The notes under the pieces are model-generated. The model was given only the letters and a program-made list of their open reading frames with translations, had not been told where the DNA came from and did no database searches. Both the position numbers and the translations under genes were made by a program. From NCBI GenBank assembly GCA_049513455.1, contig JBEKWB010000015.1:1-64000 (forward strand): DNA of 64,000 nucleotides. Direction: 5' to 3'. This document shows, in pieces, positions 1 through 8,644 of the stretch (position 1 is its first letter; each line of letters opens with the position of its first letter). The stretch comes from Bog-473 sp049513455 (GTDB taxonomy: Bacteria > Actinomycetota > Acidimicrobiia > Acidimicrobiales > RAAP-2).

Positions 1-8
1 GGTCGTGG

Positions 9-656
9 TCACCACCGCTCCCAGTGCACGACCTGGGCGGTCTCGACCCGGCGGCCCGGCCTGAAGTCCTCGCCCACCGTGTGGGCCACCGGAATCAAGG
101 CGCACTGCATGACGGAGTCGTAGGGAATGCCGAGGAGATCGGCCGCCCTGCGTTCGTAGTGCAAGTGCTGAGTGGTCCACACCGTGCCCAGGCCGCGATC
201 GCGGGCCGCCAGCATGAAGCTCCACACCGCCGGCAGGACCGACCCCCAGGTACCGGCCTGGATGACCGGGTTCGCCAGCTCGGCGCGCGTCCCGATCCGG
301 ACACAGGGCACGAGCAGGACCGGAACCTCGTGCAGATGCTCCACCAGGTGGTCGACACTCACGGCGATGGCCTGCCATTCGGCGCTGTCGAAGTCTTGGC
401 GGCTGGGGGCTGTGTCGTCGTCGCCCGTCGGATGGGTCAGCCCGAGCCGCCATAGCTCGGCCAGACCGGCTCGCCGCTCGGGATCGGTGACAAAGAGAAA
501 GTCCCACCGCTGTCGGTTCCGTCCCGACGGCGCCTGTTGGGCCACCCGGGTACAGTCGACCAACAGTTTCCGTTCGACAGGGCGGGCCAAGTCCAACCGA
601 CGGCGCACGCCACGAGTCGTCGTCAATAGCTCCTCAGCGCTCATTCCCGGCGCCAT
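9..656 (-). CDS. Nitroreductase family protein
   Basis: A 215-residue protein of the FMN-dependent nitroreductase fold. The N-terminal stretch with AQQAPSGRNRQRW (about residues 39-51) matches the FMN-contacting segment of the family, and the GLGTVWTTQHL region near 155-165 is the usual second flavin-site segment. Such enzymes reduce nitro groups, quinones or enones with NAD(P)H in the cytoplasm. The ATG at 656 follows a purine-rich GGGAGGGGC; a second Met four codons on (644) is possible. It is the last visible gene of a leftward cluster (crotonase, CoA-transferase, VOC, this gene), 13 bases after the VOC stop. The specific substrate is unknown. Confidence 0.8.
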   Translation of the reverse strand: MAPGMSAEELLTTTRGVRRRLDLARPVERKLLVDCTRVAQQAPSGRNRQRWDFLFVTDPERRAGLAELWRLGLTHPTGDDDTAPSRQDFDSAEWQAIAVSVDHLVEHLHEVPVLLVPCVRIGTRAELANPVIQAGTWGSVLPAVWSFMLAARDRGLGTVWTTQHLHYERRAADLLGIPYDSVMQCALIPVAHTVGEDFRPGRRVETAQVVHWERW

Positions 657-669
657 GTCGCCCCTCCCT

Positions 670-1134
670 CTATTCCGTGAACTCGACCAATTCCAGGTTT
701 ATTCCGTCGGGATCCTGCACGAAGAACATGCGTGCCCGATTGTCCATCAGCTCGGTCTTGAAGTCGTGGATCTTCGTCGGCTCCAAACCGGCGTCCACGG
801 CTCGCTGCCGTAGCCCGTCGAGGTCGGTGACCTCGAAGGAGAGTCCGGTGACTCCAAGCGCCGAGCGATCGGTGTCGACGGCTGCCCTCGTCCGAGGCAC
901 GTCGAGCGTTTCTATCGTGTGCAGGCGGTAGCCGGCGGCATCAAGGAACGTGGACCTGATCACAACACCCGAGCGACCGAAAATCGCGTCGAGTGACGGC
1001 GCCGAGAACGTGTGGTCATCGGCGACCGATGCTTCCAAGAAGGACTGGTAAAAGGAAATCGTCTCGTCGGTATCGCAGACATGGACGATCAAGTGGCTTG
1101 GCTTCGCAACCAATCTGCCGATCAAAGCGCCCAT
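670..1134 (-). CDS. VOC (glyoxalase/dioxygenase fold) protein
   Basis: A 154-residue single vicinal-oxygen-chelate domain. It opens with KPSHLIVHVCDTDETISFYQ and closes with FFVQDPDGINLELVEF, the typical beta-alpha-beta-beta-beta start and the metal-ligand-bearing DPDGxxxEL end. The family includes glyoxalases, epimerases such as methylmalonyl-CoA epimerase, and extradiol dioxygenases. The frame is open to a GTG at 1191, but the ATG at 1134 has GGGGAGGAA eight bases upstream and starts just before the domain, so I prefer it. It lies between the fused CoA-transferase and the nitroreductase. A CoA-ester epimerase or lyase role is possible but not shown. Confidence 0.75.
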   Translation of the reverse strand: MGALIGRLVAKPSHLIVHVCDTDETISFYQSFLEASVADDHTFSAPSLDAIFGRSGVVIRSTFLDAAGYRLHTIETLDVPRTRAAVDTDRSALGVTGLSFEVTDLDGLRQRAVDAGLEPTKIHDFKTELMDNRARMFFVQDPDGINLELVEFTE

Positions 1135-1221
1135 ATGGCCGTTCCTCCCCGTGACGAAGCGTTGTTCGATGAACTCGATGAGTCGGTCCACCGCCCTGGC
1201 GGCGACTGCTAAAACGTAGCG

Positions 1222-3429
1222 TCATTCGAGCACGCCAGCTGCGAACAGAGCCTCGATCTCCGTCTCGGACAGTCGGAGCTCTTCGTGGCAGATTTCGAGG
1301 GTGTGTTCTCCGAGCGCTGGCGCTGGTCTCGACCCCGACAGAGGCATATCCGTGGCGAGGTACGACTGGCGGTCGAAGCGCAACGGGCCGATGCCGGGCT
1401 GATCGACAGAGACAAGGAACCCCCGCGCCGCCAGATGCGGGTCAGAGAGCAGATCGGGTGGATAGGCCATCCGCGCCGCGGGGATGCCGAGAGCCTGGCA
1501 GCGTGCCGCAACCTCGTCGGGTGCGAGCTGCGCACACCACGCTTCGAGTTCGGGCACCTCGGTGGCGGAACACACCACGACCCATTCCTCGTCGCCGACA
1601 CACCTGAATGGCCCCCACACGGCCCCCCGTTCGTCGGTGTTGCCGTCGGGTCCGACACTGCCCGGTGCGAGGGCCTCGGCGAGGAGGAGGTCGCCCAGCA
1701 TGTTCGCGACAACCTCGGCCTGCGAGAGGTCGACGTGCGTACCCTGCCCGGTTCGCTCCCGTTCCCACAGTGCCGCCAGTCCGAATGCGGCGAGCAGTTC
1801 ACCCACCAGGAGGTCCGGAAAGTTGGAGGGTGACCCGGGCCAGCCCTCGCCGTCGGGGAATGCCCACAGATGCAAGAGCCCGCCGTAGGCCTGGACCGAA
1901 GGTCCGTACCCACGCCAGCCGGCCCGGGGTCCGGTCGATCCGAGTAGCTGGCTCGACAGCATCACCAGGCTCGGATTGATCGCGTGGAGGTCTTCCCAAC
2001 CGAGGCCGAGCGATGCCACGGTCCCCGTCGAATTGTTCTCGATCACGACATCGGCCGACGCGGCGAGCCGCCGTACCAAATCGACCCCCTCGGGCGACTT
2101 CAGGTTGACGCCGAAGCTCCGCTTGGAGCGACTGGACGACGCGAATGACGGGCTGGTGAGGTTCGAACCCATCAGACGCATGAAGTCCGGGTACCTGGCA
2201 CTCTCGACTTTGATCACGTCGGCGCCGTGGTCAGCGAAGACGCGGCCACACTGCACTCCGACTCCTCCTTGCCCGAAGTCGAGGACGCGCATCCCAGCGA
2301 GTGGACCCCCGGCCGGCGCCGGCACGGACGACGGCACAGTGCGGAGGGAGTCCCATGAAAGTTGCCCGTCGTGCTCGCCGACGAATGGCGCGCGCACTCT
2401 GTGGCCGAGTCGAACGCCGTCGAACTCGACGAAGCCGACCGGGACGCGGGCCCGTACACCAGGAGCGACCTCCGCATCGCGCAGCGCGCCTCGCTGGAGA
2501 AGATGTTCGTCCACCAGGATGTTCGCTGGCGTATTGATCGGAGTCACGACGATGCCACGCCGCTGTGCCTCCTCGGCCGCCTCCTCGGTCGTCATGTCCC
2601 GGAGGAAGGGTCCGAGCACCGCGAAGATCTCCTCGCGGCGCATGATCCTCGTCATCATCTGGTCGAAGGCGGGATCAGCCAGCGCGGCGGGCTCACCCAT
2701 CCATTCGAAAAGGGCCCGCCACTGCCGGGAAGACATCACGACGACCTTCACGTTGCCGTCGACCGTCGCCATCGTCGGGTACATCTGGACACCGCCGCGA
2801 ACCCGGCGCTCCGCGCCATTCGACGCGTTGGCGATCGACCACGTGTCGACCTGGATGACTGCCTCGAGCGCCGATACGTCGAGGCTCTGCCCGCGGCCGG
2901 TCAGACGCCGCTGCCACAGCGCGGCCAGCACGGCCCATAGTCCCACGATCGACGCTGCGTCGGATCCAACAGCGCCCGGAACGAGCAACGGCGGCTTCTC
3001 GGGGACACCTGCCTGTGACAGCCACCCCGACATGCCGACGACGACGTCGTCACAACCCCGCCGGCTCGCGTAGGGGCCCGTGCGACCGAACCAGGTCATT
3101 GAGCAGACCACTTGCGCAGGGTGGGCCGGCTGGAGGTCGTCGACCGACGAATGCAGGACCACGTCAGCTCCTGTCACGAGCGCGCGGTCGTCGGTAACGC
3201 CGAACTTGTTCCAGTTGCGGAAAGCCCATCCGAGCGCTCGAGGAGGCATGGAGCGCGCCGGCGAGCCACCTGCCGGCTCGACCTTCACGACTTCTGCGCC
3301 GAGGTCGGTGAGGAGACGACCGCAAAGCTCGCCCACCTCGACCGTGCGATCGAGTACGCGAAGCCCCTGCAGCGGCTGGCGCCGCTGCTCGGTCTGCGAG
3401 TTCTGTTCTCCGTTCCGCCCGAGGCTCAT
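1222..3429 (-). CDS. Fused double-domain class III CoA-transferase (CaiB/BaiF)
   Basis: 735 residues, about twice the usual 400, with two CaiB/BaiF domains in tandem: roughly 20-350 (LQGLRVLDRTVEVGELCGR start) and 378-735 (LAGMRVLDFGQGGVGVQCGR start). Class III transferases move CoA between acids through an aspartyl-CoA thioester. The C-terminal half keeps the Asp (FPDLLVGELLAAFGLAAL). In the N-terminal half the aligned position is Ala, in GSDAASIVGLWAVLAAL, with an Asp two residues earlier. The protein therefore looks like a fused heterodimer with one active and one structural half. The start ATG overlaps the crotonase stop (ATGA). Confidence 0.88.
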   Translation of the reverse strand: MSLGRNGEQNSQTEQRRQPLQGLRVLDRTVEVGELCGRLLTDLGAEVVKVEPAGGSPARSMPPRALGWAFRNWNKFGVTDDRALVTGADVVLHSSVDDLQPAHPAQVVCSMTWFGRTGPYASRRGCDDVVVGMSGWLSQAGVPEKPPLLVPGAVGSDAASIVGLWAVLAALWQRRLTGRGQSLDVSALEAVIQVDTWSIANASNGAERRVRGGVQMYPTMATVDGNVKVVVMSSRQWRALFEWMGEPAALADPAFDQMMTRIMRREEIFAVLGPFLRDMTTEEAAEEAQRRGIVVTPINTPANILVDEHLLQRGALRDAEVAPGVRARVPVGFVEFDGVRLGHRVRAPFVGEHDGQLSWDSLRTVPSSVPAPAGGPLAGMRVLDFGQGGVGVQCGRVFADHGADVIKVESARYPDFMRLMGSNLTSPSFASSSRSKRSFGVNLKSPEGVDLVRRLAASADVVIENNSTGTVASLGLGWEDLHAINPSLVMLSSQLLGSTGPRAGWRGYGPSVQAYGGLLHLWAFPDGEGWPGSPSNFPDLLVGELLAAFGLAALWERERTGQGTHVDLSQAEVVANMLGDLLLAEALAPGSVGPDGNTDERGAVWGPFRCVGDEEWVVVCSATEVPELEAWCAQLAPDEVAARCQALGIPAARMAYPPDLLSDPHLAARGFLVSVDQPGIGPLRFDRQSYLATDMPLSGSRPAPALGEHTLEICHEELRLSETEIEALFAAGVLE

Positions 3430-4238
3430 GTGCCAGTGAATTTCGGTGGGCGCTTTTCGGCGAAGGCCTTGAGGCCCTCTCTGGCATCGCTGCTGCGCGT
3501 GACCATGCCGGCATAGCGACTCTCGATCGGACCCGCCTCACTCTCGGGGAGCCATCCGGTCTCGACGGCGGATGCCTTGGTGGCCGCCACCGAGAGAGGG
3601 CCGTTGCGGGCGATGGTCTCGGCGATCTCATGACCCTTGGCCAGTCCTTCGCCGCGCGGGACAACATGGGTGACGAGTCCCCAGCGCAGAGCCTCCTCGG
3701 CGTCAAGGATGCGGCCCGTGATGAGCATCTCCATCGCCACGGCATAGGGAATTTGACGCTTGAGGCGCATGGTGGAGCCGGCACCGGCGATGAATCCCCG
3801 CTGCGCCTCCGGGAGCCCGAAGCGGGCCTGTTCCTCGGCGATGCGGATGTCCGTTTGTTGCAGCATTTCGCATCCACCGCCCAGGCAGTCGCCGTTTACG
3901 ACGGCGATGATCGGCGTCCGCAGCCACGTCGACAGCAGTAGTCCCCGTCCGATTATCGACATGTCCTCGAGGACTCTTCGCTCGTTTTCGGTCGGCTCCG
4001 CTGAGCGATTGCCGGCCATCCAGCCGGCGTCGAGATCGCCCCCCGTGCAGTAGGCGTCGCCTGCGCCGGTAAGGATGGCAGAACGGATACTGTCATCGGC
4101 GTCGATCGCCTCCCAGGCGTCGGCGAGCCGGACGAGCATGTCCAATGACAGAGCATTTCGCCGCGCCGGCCGGTTCATCGTGAGGACGACGGTGTCGCCT
4201 TGCCGGTCGTAGATCAGACTGGCTTCGTTATCGCTCAT
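3426..4238 (-). CDS. Enoyl-CoA hydratase/isomerase (crotonase)
   Basis: A 270-residue crotonase. The oxyanion-hole segments are present (LTGAGDAYCTGGDL about 57-69 and NGDCLGGGCEM about 115-125). Both canonical hydratase glutamates appear to be kept: Glu144 in FGLPEAQRG and Glu170 in AVAMEMLITG. It should therefore be able to hydrate a 2-enoyl-CoA, unlike several other crotonases in this window. The ATG has AAGGAG six bases upstream. It is the first gene of the leftward operon and is divergent from the alpha/beta hydrolase at 4388, with about 150 bases of shared control region. Confidence 0.88.
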   Translation of the reverse strand: MSDNEASLIYDRQGDTVVLTMNRPARRNALSLDMLVRLADAWEAIDADDSIRSAILTGAGDAYCTGGDLDAGWMAGNRSAEPTENERRVLEDMSIIGRGLLLSTWLRTPIIAVVNGDCLGGGCEMLQQTDIRIAEEQARFGLPEAQRGFIAGAGSTMRLKRQIPYAVAMEMLITGRILDAEEALRWGLVTHVVPRGEGLAKGHEIAETIARNGPLSVAATKASAVETGWLPESEAGPIESRYAGMVTRSSDAREGLKAFAEKRPPKFTGT

Positions 4239-4367
4239 CGCTGCTCCTTGATGAAAGAACTAGGTGAAAAGGCCACACAAAGCAATGTATAGCCGGTCGG
4301 TTTGGCCAACGCCTGTCCGTGGTCGTCGGCGGCCGAGCGGCCCGAGCATTGTGGTTCCTTCGATATT

Positions 4368-4383
4368 CCAACTAAAATGTTGG
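4368..4383. promoter_or_regulatory. Inverted repeat upstream of the hydrolase start
   Basis: CCAAC and GTTGG separated by six bases (TAAAAT), ending four bases before the ATG at 4388. It sits in the divergent gap between the crotonase operon and the hydrolase, which also contains TTGGCCAA at 4302-4309. It could be a repressor half-site pair or a small hairpin over the ribosome-binding region. No regulator is assigned. Confidence 0.3.
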
Positions 4384-4387
4384 CCGA

Positions 4388-5308
4388 ATGGGCACGGAAC
4401 AAGACGAGTTTTCTTTTCTGGTCGACTGGGCTGAAGATGCCGGGCTGGCATGGGATTACAAACCACAAGTGGCGCGTCGACACGTTGATGTCGGCGGTCG
4501 AAAGATGAGCGCAATCGTATGGGGCGATTCGCCTGCGAAGATTGTCCTTCTCCACGGGGGCGCTCAGAACGCCCACACCTGGGACACGCTTGCCGTCGCG
4601 CTCCAAATGCCGCTTGTCGCGGTAGACCTGCCCGGGCACGGACAGTCCGACTGGCGCAGCGATCATGAGTACGGCGTGCCGGCTATGGCTGACGATGTAG
4701 CTTCGGTGGTTCGACAGACTGCGCCCGAGTCGTCCGTTCTCGTCGGCATCGGCCTCGGATGCCCGGTGGCGCTGCTCACGGCAGACCGCCTGTCACCTTT
4801 GGTCGAGCGCCTGGTCATGGTTGACTCGGCCCCGGGTGCAGGTATGCCGAACGACAGGCGCGCGCCGTCCGAGGCGGGGGCCAATGTGGCGGCGTTCACT
4901 GCAGAGCGCCACTTCGCCAGCTTCGAAGAGGCCCTCGAGCGGGCCGTTGCGTACAACCCGGGCCGGAGCGTCCGATCGCTGCGTCGCGGCGTGATCCACA
5001 ATGCCAAGGAAATGCCGGATGGCTCCTGGGAGTGGCGATGGGATCCGAGGCAGCGCGACAACCGCGACTACGCCCCGGAGGCCCTCGAAAAGGCATTGGT
5101 CCGCTTCGCCGGCCCGGTCCTGCTGGTACGGGGTGGACGATCGGACATCGTGAGCGACGAATTGGTCGCCGCATTCAAAGGACGGCATGCCTCGACCCGC
5201 CTGATAACGATCGAAGGAGCGGCCCACGCCGTCCAGGGGAGCCATCCCGTCGCGCTGGCTGAGGCGATTCGCTCATTTTGCGCAGAGGCAGAGTCCACGG
5301 AGTTTTGA
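4388..5308 (+). CDS. Alpha/beta-hydrolase fold protein, nucleophile Ser replaced
   Basis: A 306-residue alpha/beta-hydrolase fold protein. It has the oxyanion strand VLLHGGAQNAHTW (about 53-65), the VDLPGHGQSDW strand-loop (79-89), an acid in GGRSDIVSDE (Asp253) and the terminal His in EGAAHAVQGSH (His280). The nucleophile elbow reads VLVGIGLGC, so residue 122, normally Ser in G-x-S-x-G, is Gly; the codon is ggc in the sequence given. A standard esterase or C-C hydrolase mechanism is therefore not expected unless another residue substitutes. It is transcribed away from the crotonase operon. The start has no strong ribosome-binding site. Confidence 0.8.
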   Translation: MGTEQDEFSFLVDWAEDAGLAWDYKPQVARRHVDVGGRKMSAIVWGDSPAKIVLLHGGAQNAHTWDTLAVALQMPLVAVDLPGHGQSDWRSDHEYGVPAMADDVASVVRQTAPESSVLVGIGLGCPVALLTADRLSPLVERLVMVDSAPGAGMPNDRRAPSEAGANVAAFTAERHFASFEEALERAVAYNPGRSVRSLRRGVIHNAKEMPDGSWEWRWDPRQRDNRDYAPEALEKALVRFAGPVLLVRGGRSDIVSDELVAAFKGRHASTRLITIEGAAHAVQGSHPVALAEAIRSFCAEAESTEF

Positions 5309-5311
5309 TCT

Positions 5312-5689
5312 TCAGGCGAGACCTCGCTGCCGGCTGGCCTCGACCACCCGGGCGATCCCGACCATGTAGGCGGCGGTCCGTAGGTCGACTCTGCGTTCGG
5401 AGTGTGTCTCCCACATTGCTCGGAACGCCCGATCCATGAAGTCCAAGAGTTGTTCGTTGAACCGTTCCTCGGACCCACCGGAACTCGACCGGGCCACCTT
5501 CAGCTGGCCCTTGCCGTTGACGTCCTCTTGACAGAAGACGATCGGGGGTTGGTCGGCCCTCGCCTCCTTGAGCCGATACACCAGGAGCCGGACGTTGGGC
5601 GCCCCGCTCATGCCAGGAGCAAACAGCTCCCCACGGTCCACCGCCGCCACCAGCTCCGGAGTCAACTCTTGACCGGGGAAGAGTTCCAA
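5312..5689 (-). pseudogene. Remnant ending in a glutamate/leucine dehydrogenase C-terminus
   Basis: A 125-codon open frame from a weak TTG start. Its last 50 residues (EQLLDFMDRAFRAMWETH, then VDLRTAAYMVGIARVVEA) look like the extreme C-terminus of Glu/Leu/Phe/Val dehydrogenases, enzymes normally over 400 residues long. The first 75 residues match nothing I recognise. No Rossmann or catalytic domain is present, so this is most likely debris of a dehydrogenase joined to other sequence. It lies directly downstream of a binding-protein tail remnant and converges on the hydrolase gene, with three bases between stops. Confidence 0.5.
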
Positions 5690-5697
5690 CTACCTTG

Positions 5698-5835
5698 TCA
5701 TCCGGTGCTCGTCACATTGAAGGCGGTCCTCGGGTCGCAGTGCCAGATCCGATTGTTGGGGTCGGTCAGCAGAGCTTCAATCGTGCGGGGCGTTACGACC
5801 ACCAGGACATGCTTCTGAACATCAAGACTCTCCGC
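5698..5835 (-). pseudogene. C-terminal remnant of an ABC substrate-binding protein
   Basis: In one reverse frame the sequence ends TIEALLTDPNNRIWHCDP and then stops at 5698. This matches the C-terminus of the two complete binding proteins in the window, which read KKLTDPTQSIWNCNP (gene at 32292) and KALTRPTQSIWNCNP (gene at 45552). The DNA also aligns over about 80 bases. The frame upstream soon loses similarity and no start or signal sequence is present. It is therefore the tail of a third, lost copy of this transporter component. Confidence 0.6.
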
Positions 5836-5928
5836 ATGGTTCTGGGCACCCCGGCACGAGCGTCCGGAGTGGCGAGCATAACCTAAACATTGTCGTAATT
5901 CACCTAGACTCTGTAGGATCTCAATTCG

Positions 5929-6513
5929 ATGAGGGCGGCCCGACGAAGACTTGACCGTGCGGCGGTCGTGGAGGCGGCCGAGTTGCTTGTCGATCGTGAC
6001 GGGGCGGCGCAGCTCACGATGACTGCCCTGGCCAGTGAGCTCGAGATCCGCGGCCCGTCGCTGTACTCGCACGTGGCGAGCCTCGAGGAGCTGCTGAGCC
6101 TGGTGCAGAACCGGGCGCTGGAAGAGCTCGGCTCGGGCCTTCAGCGCGCCGCGATGGGCCGATCAGGTCCGGACGGCGTCCGGGCGCTGGCGTCGGCACT
6201 GCGCACATTCGCCACAAGTCATCCGGGACGGTACGACCTCGCCATGAGCAAGCCGATCGACCGACCTGCGATGCAGGTCGCCAGCCTGGCCGCAGGAGAG
6301 GCCTTCGTCGCCGTCATCGCGTCCGTCGGTGTGCAGATGTCCAACGAGCTTGCGTTCTCGTGTCTGGCCACACTGCACGGAGTCCTAACTTTGGATCGTG
6401 CCGGTCTGTATCCCCGGACCGAGGTGGATGTCGATGCCGTCTACGCGCAAGCAACCGAACTCGTCCTGCACGTCATGGAGCAGGTTGCGAGCGTGCATAT
6501 TCATGTCGACTGA
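5929..6513 (+). CDS. TetR/AcrR family transcriptional regulator
   Basis: 194 residues. The N-terminal helix-turn-helix lies at about 8-55, with LTMTALASELEIRGPSLYSH as the recognition part. The C-terminal ligand domain contains ATSHPGRYDLAM, typical of the WHG-type TetR C-terminal family. These are one-component repressors that leave DNA on binding a small ligand, often a CoA ester or hydrophobic molecule. It is followed 44 bases later by the binding-protein-fold gene and the DapB-like gene, its likely targets. A short inverted repeat CCTA-N7-TAGG (5903-5917) lies just upstream. Confidence 0.85.
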   Translation: MRAARRRLDRAAVVEAAELLVDRDGAAQLTMTALASELEIRGPSLYSHVASLEELLSLVQNRALEELGSGLQRAAMGRSGPDGVRALASALRTFATSHPGRYDLAMSKPIDRPAMQVASLAAGEAFVAVIASVGVQMSNELAFSCLATLHGVLTLDRAGLYPRTEVDVDAVYAQATELVLHVMEQVASVHIHVD

Positions 6514-6557
6514 GACCGAACGTATCTAACGTCCGCACGAGAACACGGAGGAACGAA

Positions 6558-7634
6558 ATGCCCGAACCCATAAAGATCGGCTGGCTCGGCGCAGCGCTCG
6601 ATGGTCCCGATGGCGGCTACGACAAGATCCACCGTTTGGCGTTCGACGAGGGGGTCGAATCAGGCCTACTCGATCGGCCGTACGAGTTCGTATTGCACGG
6701 CGAGAACGGCCTCCCGAACGGGTCTGCGAAAAACGCCACCGACGGCTTCAAATACCTCGTCGATGAAGGGTGCATCGGCATAGCGGGCGCCTACAGCTCC
6801 GACAACGCCATTACGGTGGCGCCGCTCGCGAACGACCTCCACGTACCCTTGATCTCCTGGGCCGGGACGGACCGCCTGCAAGGGGAATACTGCTTCAGGC
6901 TCGGAAACGGTGATTGCGGGGGCGACGCCGCGCTGGTCGTGTCCTGGTTGGTCAAGCAGGGCCACGCACGTATCGCCGTGCTGAGCGAGATAGCCCCCAA
7001 CGGCGAGGAGTACTTCCGCTACTTCCGGATGGAGTGCCGGCGGCGCGGCGTGAGTATCGCTGCCGTGGAATCGGTCAGCCAGAGTCCCGAGAACCTCGCC
7101 GAGAACCTCGACCATCTCCGTCAGGTCAATGCCGATGCCCTCGTCTACATGGGATACGGGATGCTGGCGGCGAAGGGCCTCTTGCGCACGGCCTTGGATC
7201 AACTGGCATGGGATCCTCCCCGCATCATGAGCACCGCATTCATGTGGTATCTGATGGGCTTCGAGAAGTTCGAAGGCTGGGTCGGCATCGACCAGTTCGA
7301 CCCGGCGAACGCCCTGGCCCAGCAGTTCCACGATCACTTCGTCGCCCGCTACGGACAGTCCCCGCCCTTGTGGCCGAACGCCATCCCGGTTCTCGCCTTC
7401 GACACCGCCCGCGTGCTCGTCGAGGGCCTTTTCCGGGCCCCGATCCTGAGCGGACCAGGGCTCAAGGCCGGGCTCGAATCGATCCGGTTCTTGCCCAGTG
7501 CCACCGGGGGCTCCCACACCCACATCGCGTGCGCTCCCTATGAGCACGGCATGTTCCGCGGCGACTGGCTCCTCTATGGCCGCGTCCACAACGGGCAGCT
7601 CGAATTCGAGGGTCTGTTCGAGCCGTGGGAGTGA
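6558..7634 (+). CDS. Cytoplasmic type-1 periplasmic-binding-fold protein, copy A
   Basis: A 358-residue protein with the type-1 periplasmic-binding fold (Peripla_BP_6-like). It starts at the first beta strand (PIKIGWLGAALDGPDGGYD) with no signal peptide or lipobox, so it should stay in the cytoplasm. The ATG at 6558 has GGAGGAACG just upstream; the frame is open earlier but only inside the TetR gene. It shares landmarks with 11984-13099: GGYD, GLL(D/E)RPxEFV, GLPNG, GWVGxDQxD and a FLPSA(T/S)G-like segment. AmiC is a known cytoplasmic sensor of this fold, so ligand sensing or delivery is a possible role. Its stop overlaps the next start (GTGA). Confidence 0.75.
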   Translation: MPEPIKIGWLGAALDGPDGGYDKIHRLAFDEGVESGLLDRPYEFVLHGENGLPNGSAKNATDGFKYLVDEGCIGIAGAYSSDNAITVAPLANDLHVPLISWAGTDRLQGEYCFRLGNGDCGGDAALVVSWLVKQGHARIAVLSEIAPNGEEYFRYFRMECRRRGVSIAAVESVSQSPENLAENLDHLRQVNADALVYMGYGMLAAKGLLRTALDQLAWDPPRIMSTAFMWYLMGFEKFEGWVGIDQFDPANALAQQFHDHFVARYGQSPPLWPNAIPVLAFDTARVLVEGLFRAPILSGPGLKAGLESIRFLPSATGGSHTHIACAPYEHGMFRGDWLLYGRVHNGQLEFEGLFEPWE

Positions 7635-8644
7635 GCACACAGCGAGTCGTGCAATGGACGACAGGGAAGACTGGTCGAGCCGCCGTACGCGCCATAGTCG
7701 AGCATCCGAGGCTGACCCTCGTAGGGTGTTACGCCTGGTCAGCCGACAAGGTGGGTCGTGACGTCGGCGAGCTCTGCGGTATCGACAAAATCGGCGTGTC
7801 AGCCACGGACGACATCGACACGCTCCTCGCTCTCAAGCCTGACTGTGTTGTCTACACGCCGTATCGGCCCGATACCGACCATCTCACGCGGATCCTGGAG
7901 TCGGGTAGCAACGTCGTGACATCGATGTACCAGCTCACTGGGCGCGGCTATGGCAATGACGCCTACGAGCGAATCGTCGCCGCAGCGGACCGTGGGTTCG
8001 CCTCGCTGTATGCGAGCGGTACCTACCCCGGATATGTCGGCACGGTCGCGCTCGCGCTCACGGCGGTGTCGTCGCGCATCGAGCGGATCACCATGCTCGA
8101 ATCCGTGGACCTGCGCGGCTACGCGAACGAGCCTATGTACCGGGCGATGGGCATCGACCGAGACCCGGCCGACCCCGAGGCCGCGAGATTGATTGCGGCA
8201 GCATGTGGATCGTTTCGTGATCAGGTGGCAGTGATGGCCCATGCTCTTGCGCTCGACCTCGACGAAATCCGCTTCCACGCTGACTTCGCCGTTGCCGATG
8301 CGGACACCGACTTCGGCTTCATGACCGTGGGCGCTGGTCGCGTTGCCGCAATCCGCGGCACCATCGCAGGCTGGGCCGGCGGCCGCCCCCGCATCGAATG
8401 CCGCTCAGTTTGGAAGCTCGGCGAGTACACGACTCCCGATTGGCCCGTCGAGCACGGCTATGTGATCGACATCGAGGGCACACCGTCGTTCCGGACCCGC
8501 ATCGAGCCAGGCGAGCAGTGGAGCGGCTCGGTGAGCACGGCATTGCCGCTCGTCAACGCCATTCTCGGCGTCTGCGCGGCACCGCCGGGCATCGTCAACT
8601 ACGGCGAACTCTCTCTTATCCGTGCTGCGCACGCTGTCCGCTGA
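7631..8644 (+). CDS. DapB-like NAD(P)-dependent dehydrogenase, copy A
   Basis: 337 residues. The Rossmann start RVVQWTTGKTGRAAVRAI (GxTGxxA) and the following VGCYAWSADKVGRDVGELCG are typical of the dihydrodipicolinate-reductase-like family that includes 2,4-diaminopentanoate dehydrogenase. The C-terminal half is the catalytic/dimerisation domain. I place the start at GTG 7631, which overlaps the previous stop as GTGA; GTG 7625 is also in frame. It is coupled to the binding-fold gene, the same pairing as at 10935-13099. The substrate is unknown; oxidoreduction of an amino- or hydroxy-acid or a CoA-linked ketone is possible. Confidence 0.75.
   Translation: MSTQRVVQWTTGKTGRAAVRAIVEHPRLTLVGCYAWSADKVGRDVGELCGIDKIGVSATDDIDTLLALKPDCVVYTPYRPDTDHLTRILESGSNVVTSMYQLTGRGYGNDAYERIVAAADRGFASLYASGTYPGYVGTVALALTAVSSRIERITMLESVDLRGYANEPMYRAMGIDRDPADPEAARLIAAACGSFRDQVAVMAHALALDLDEIRFHADFAVADADTDFGFMTVGAGRVAAIRGTIAGWAGGRPRIECRSVWKLGEYTTPDWPVEHGYVIDIEGTPSFRTRIEPGEQWSGSVSTALPLVNAILGVCAAPPGIVNYGELSLIRAAHAVR

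Noticed and set aside
2161..2180. A T-loop-like GGTTCGAACCC string
   Set aside because: It lies inside the fused CoA-transferase reading frame and has no acceptor or stem partners.
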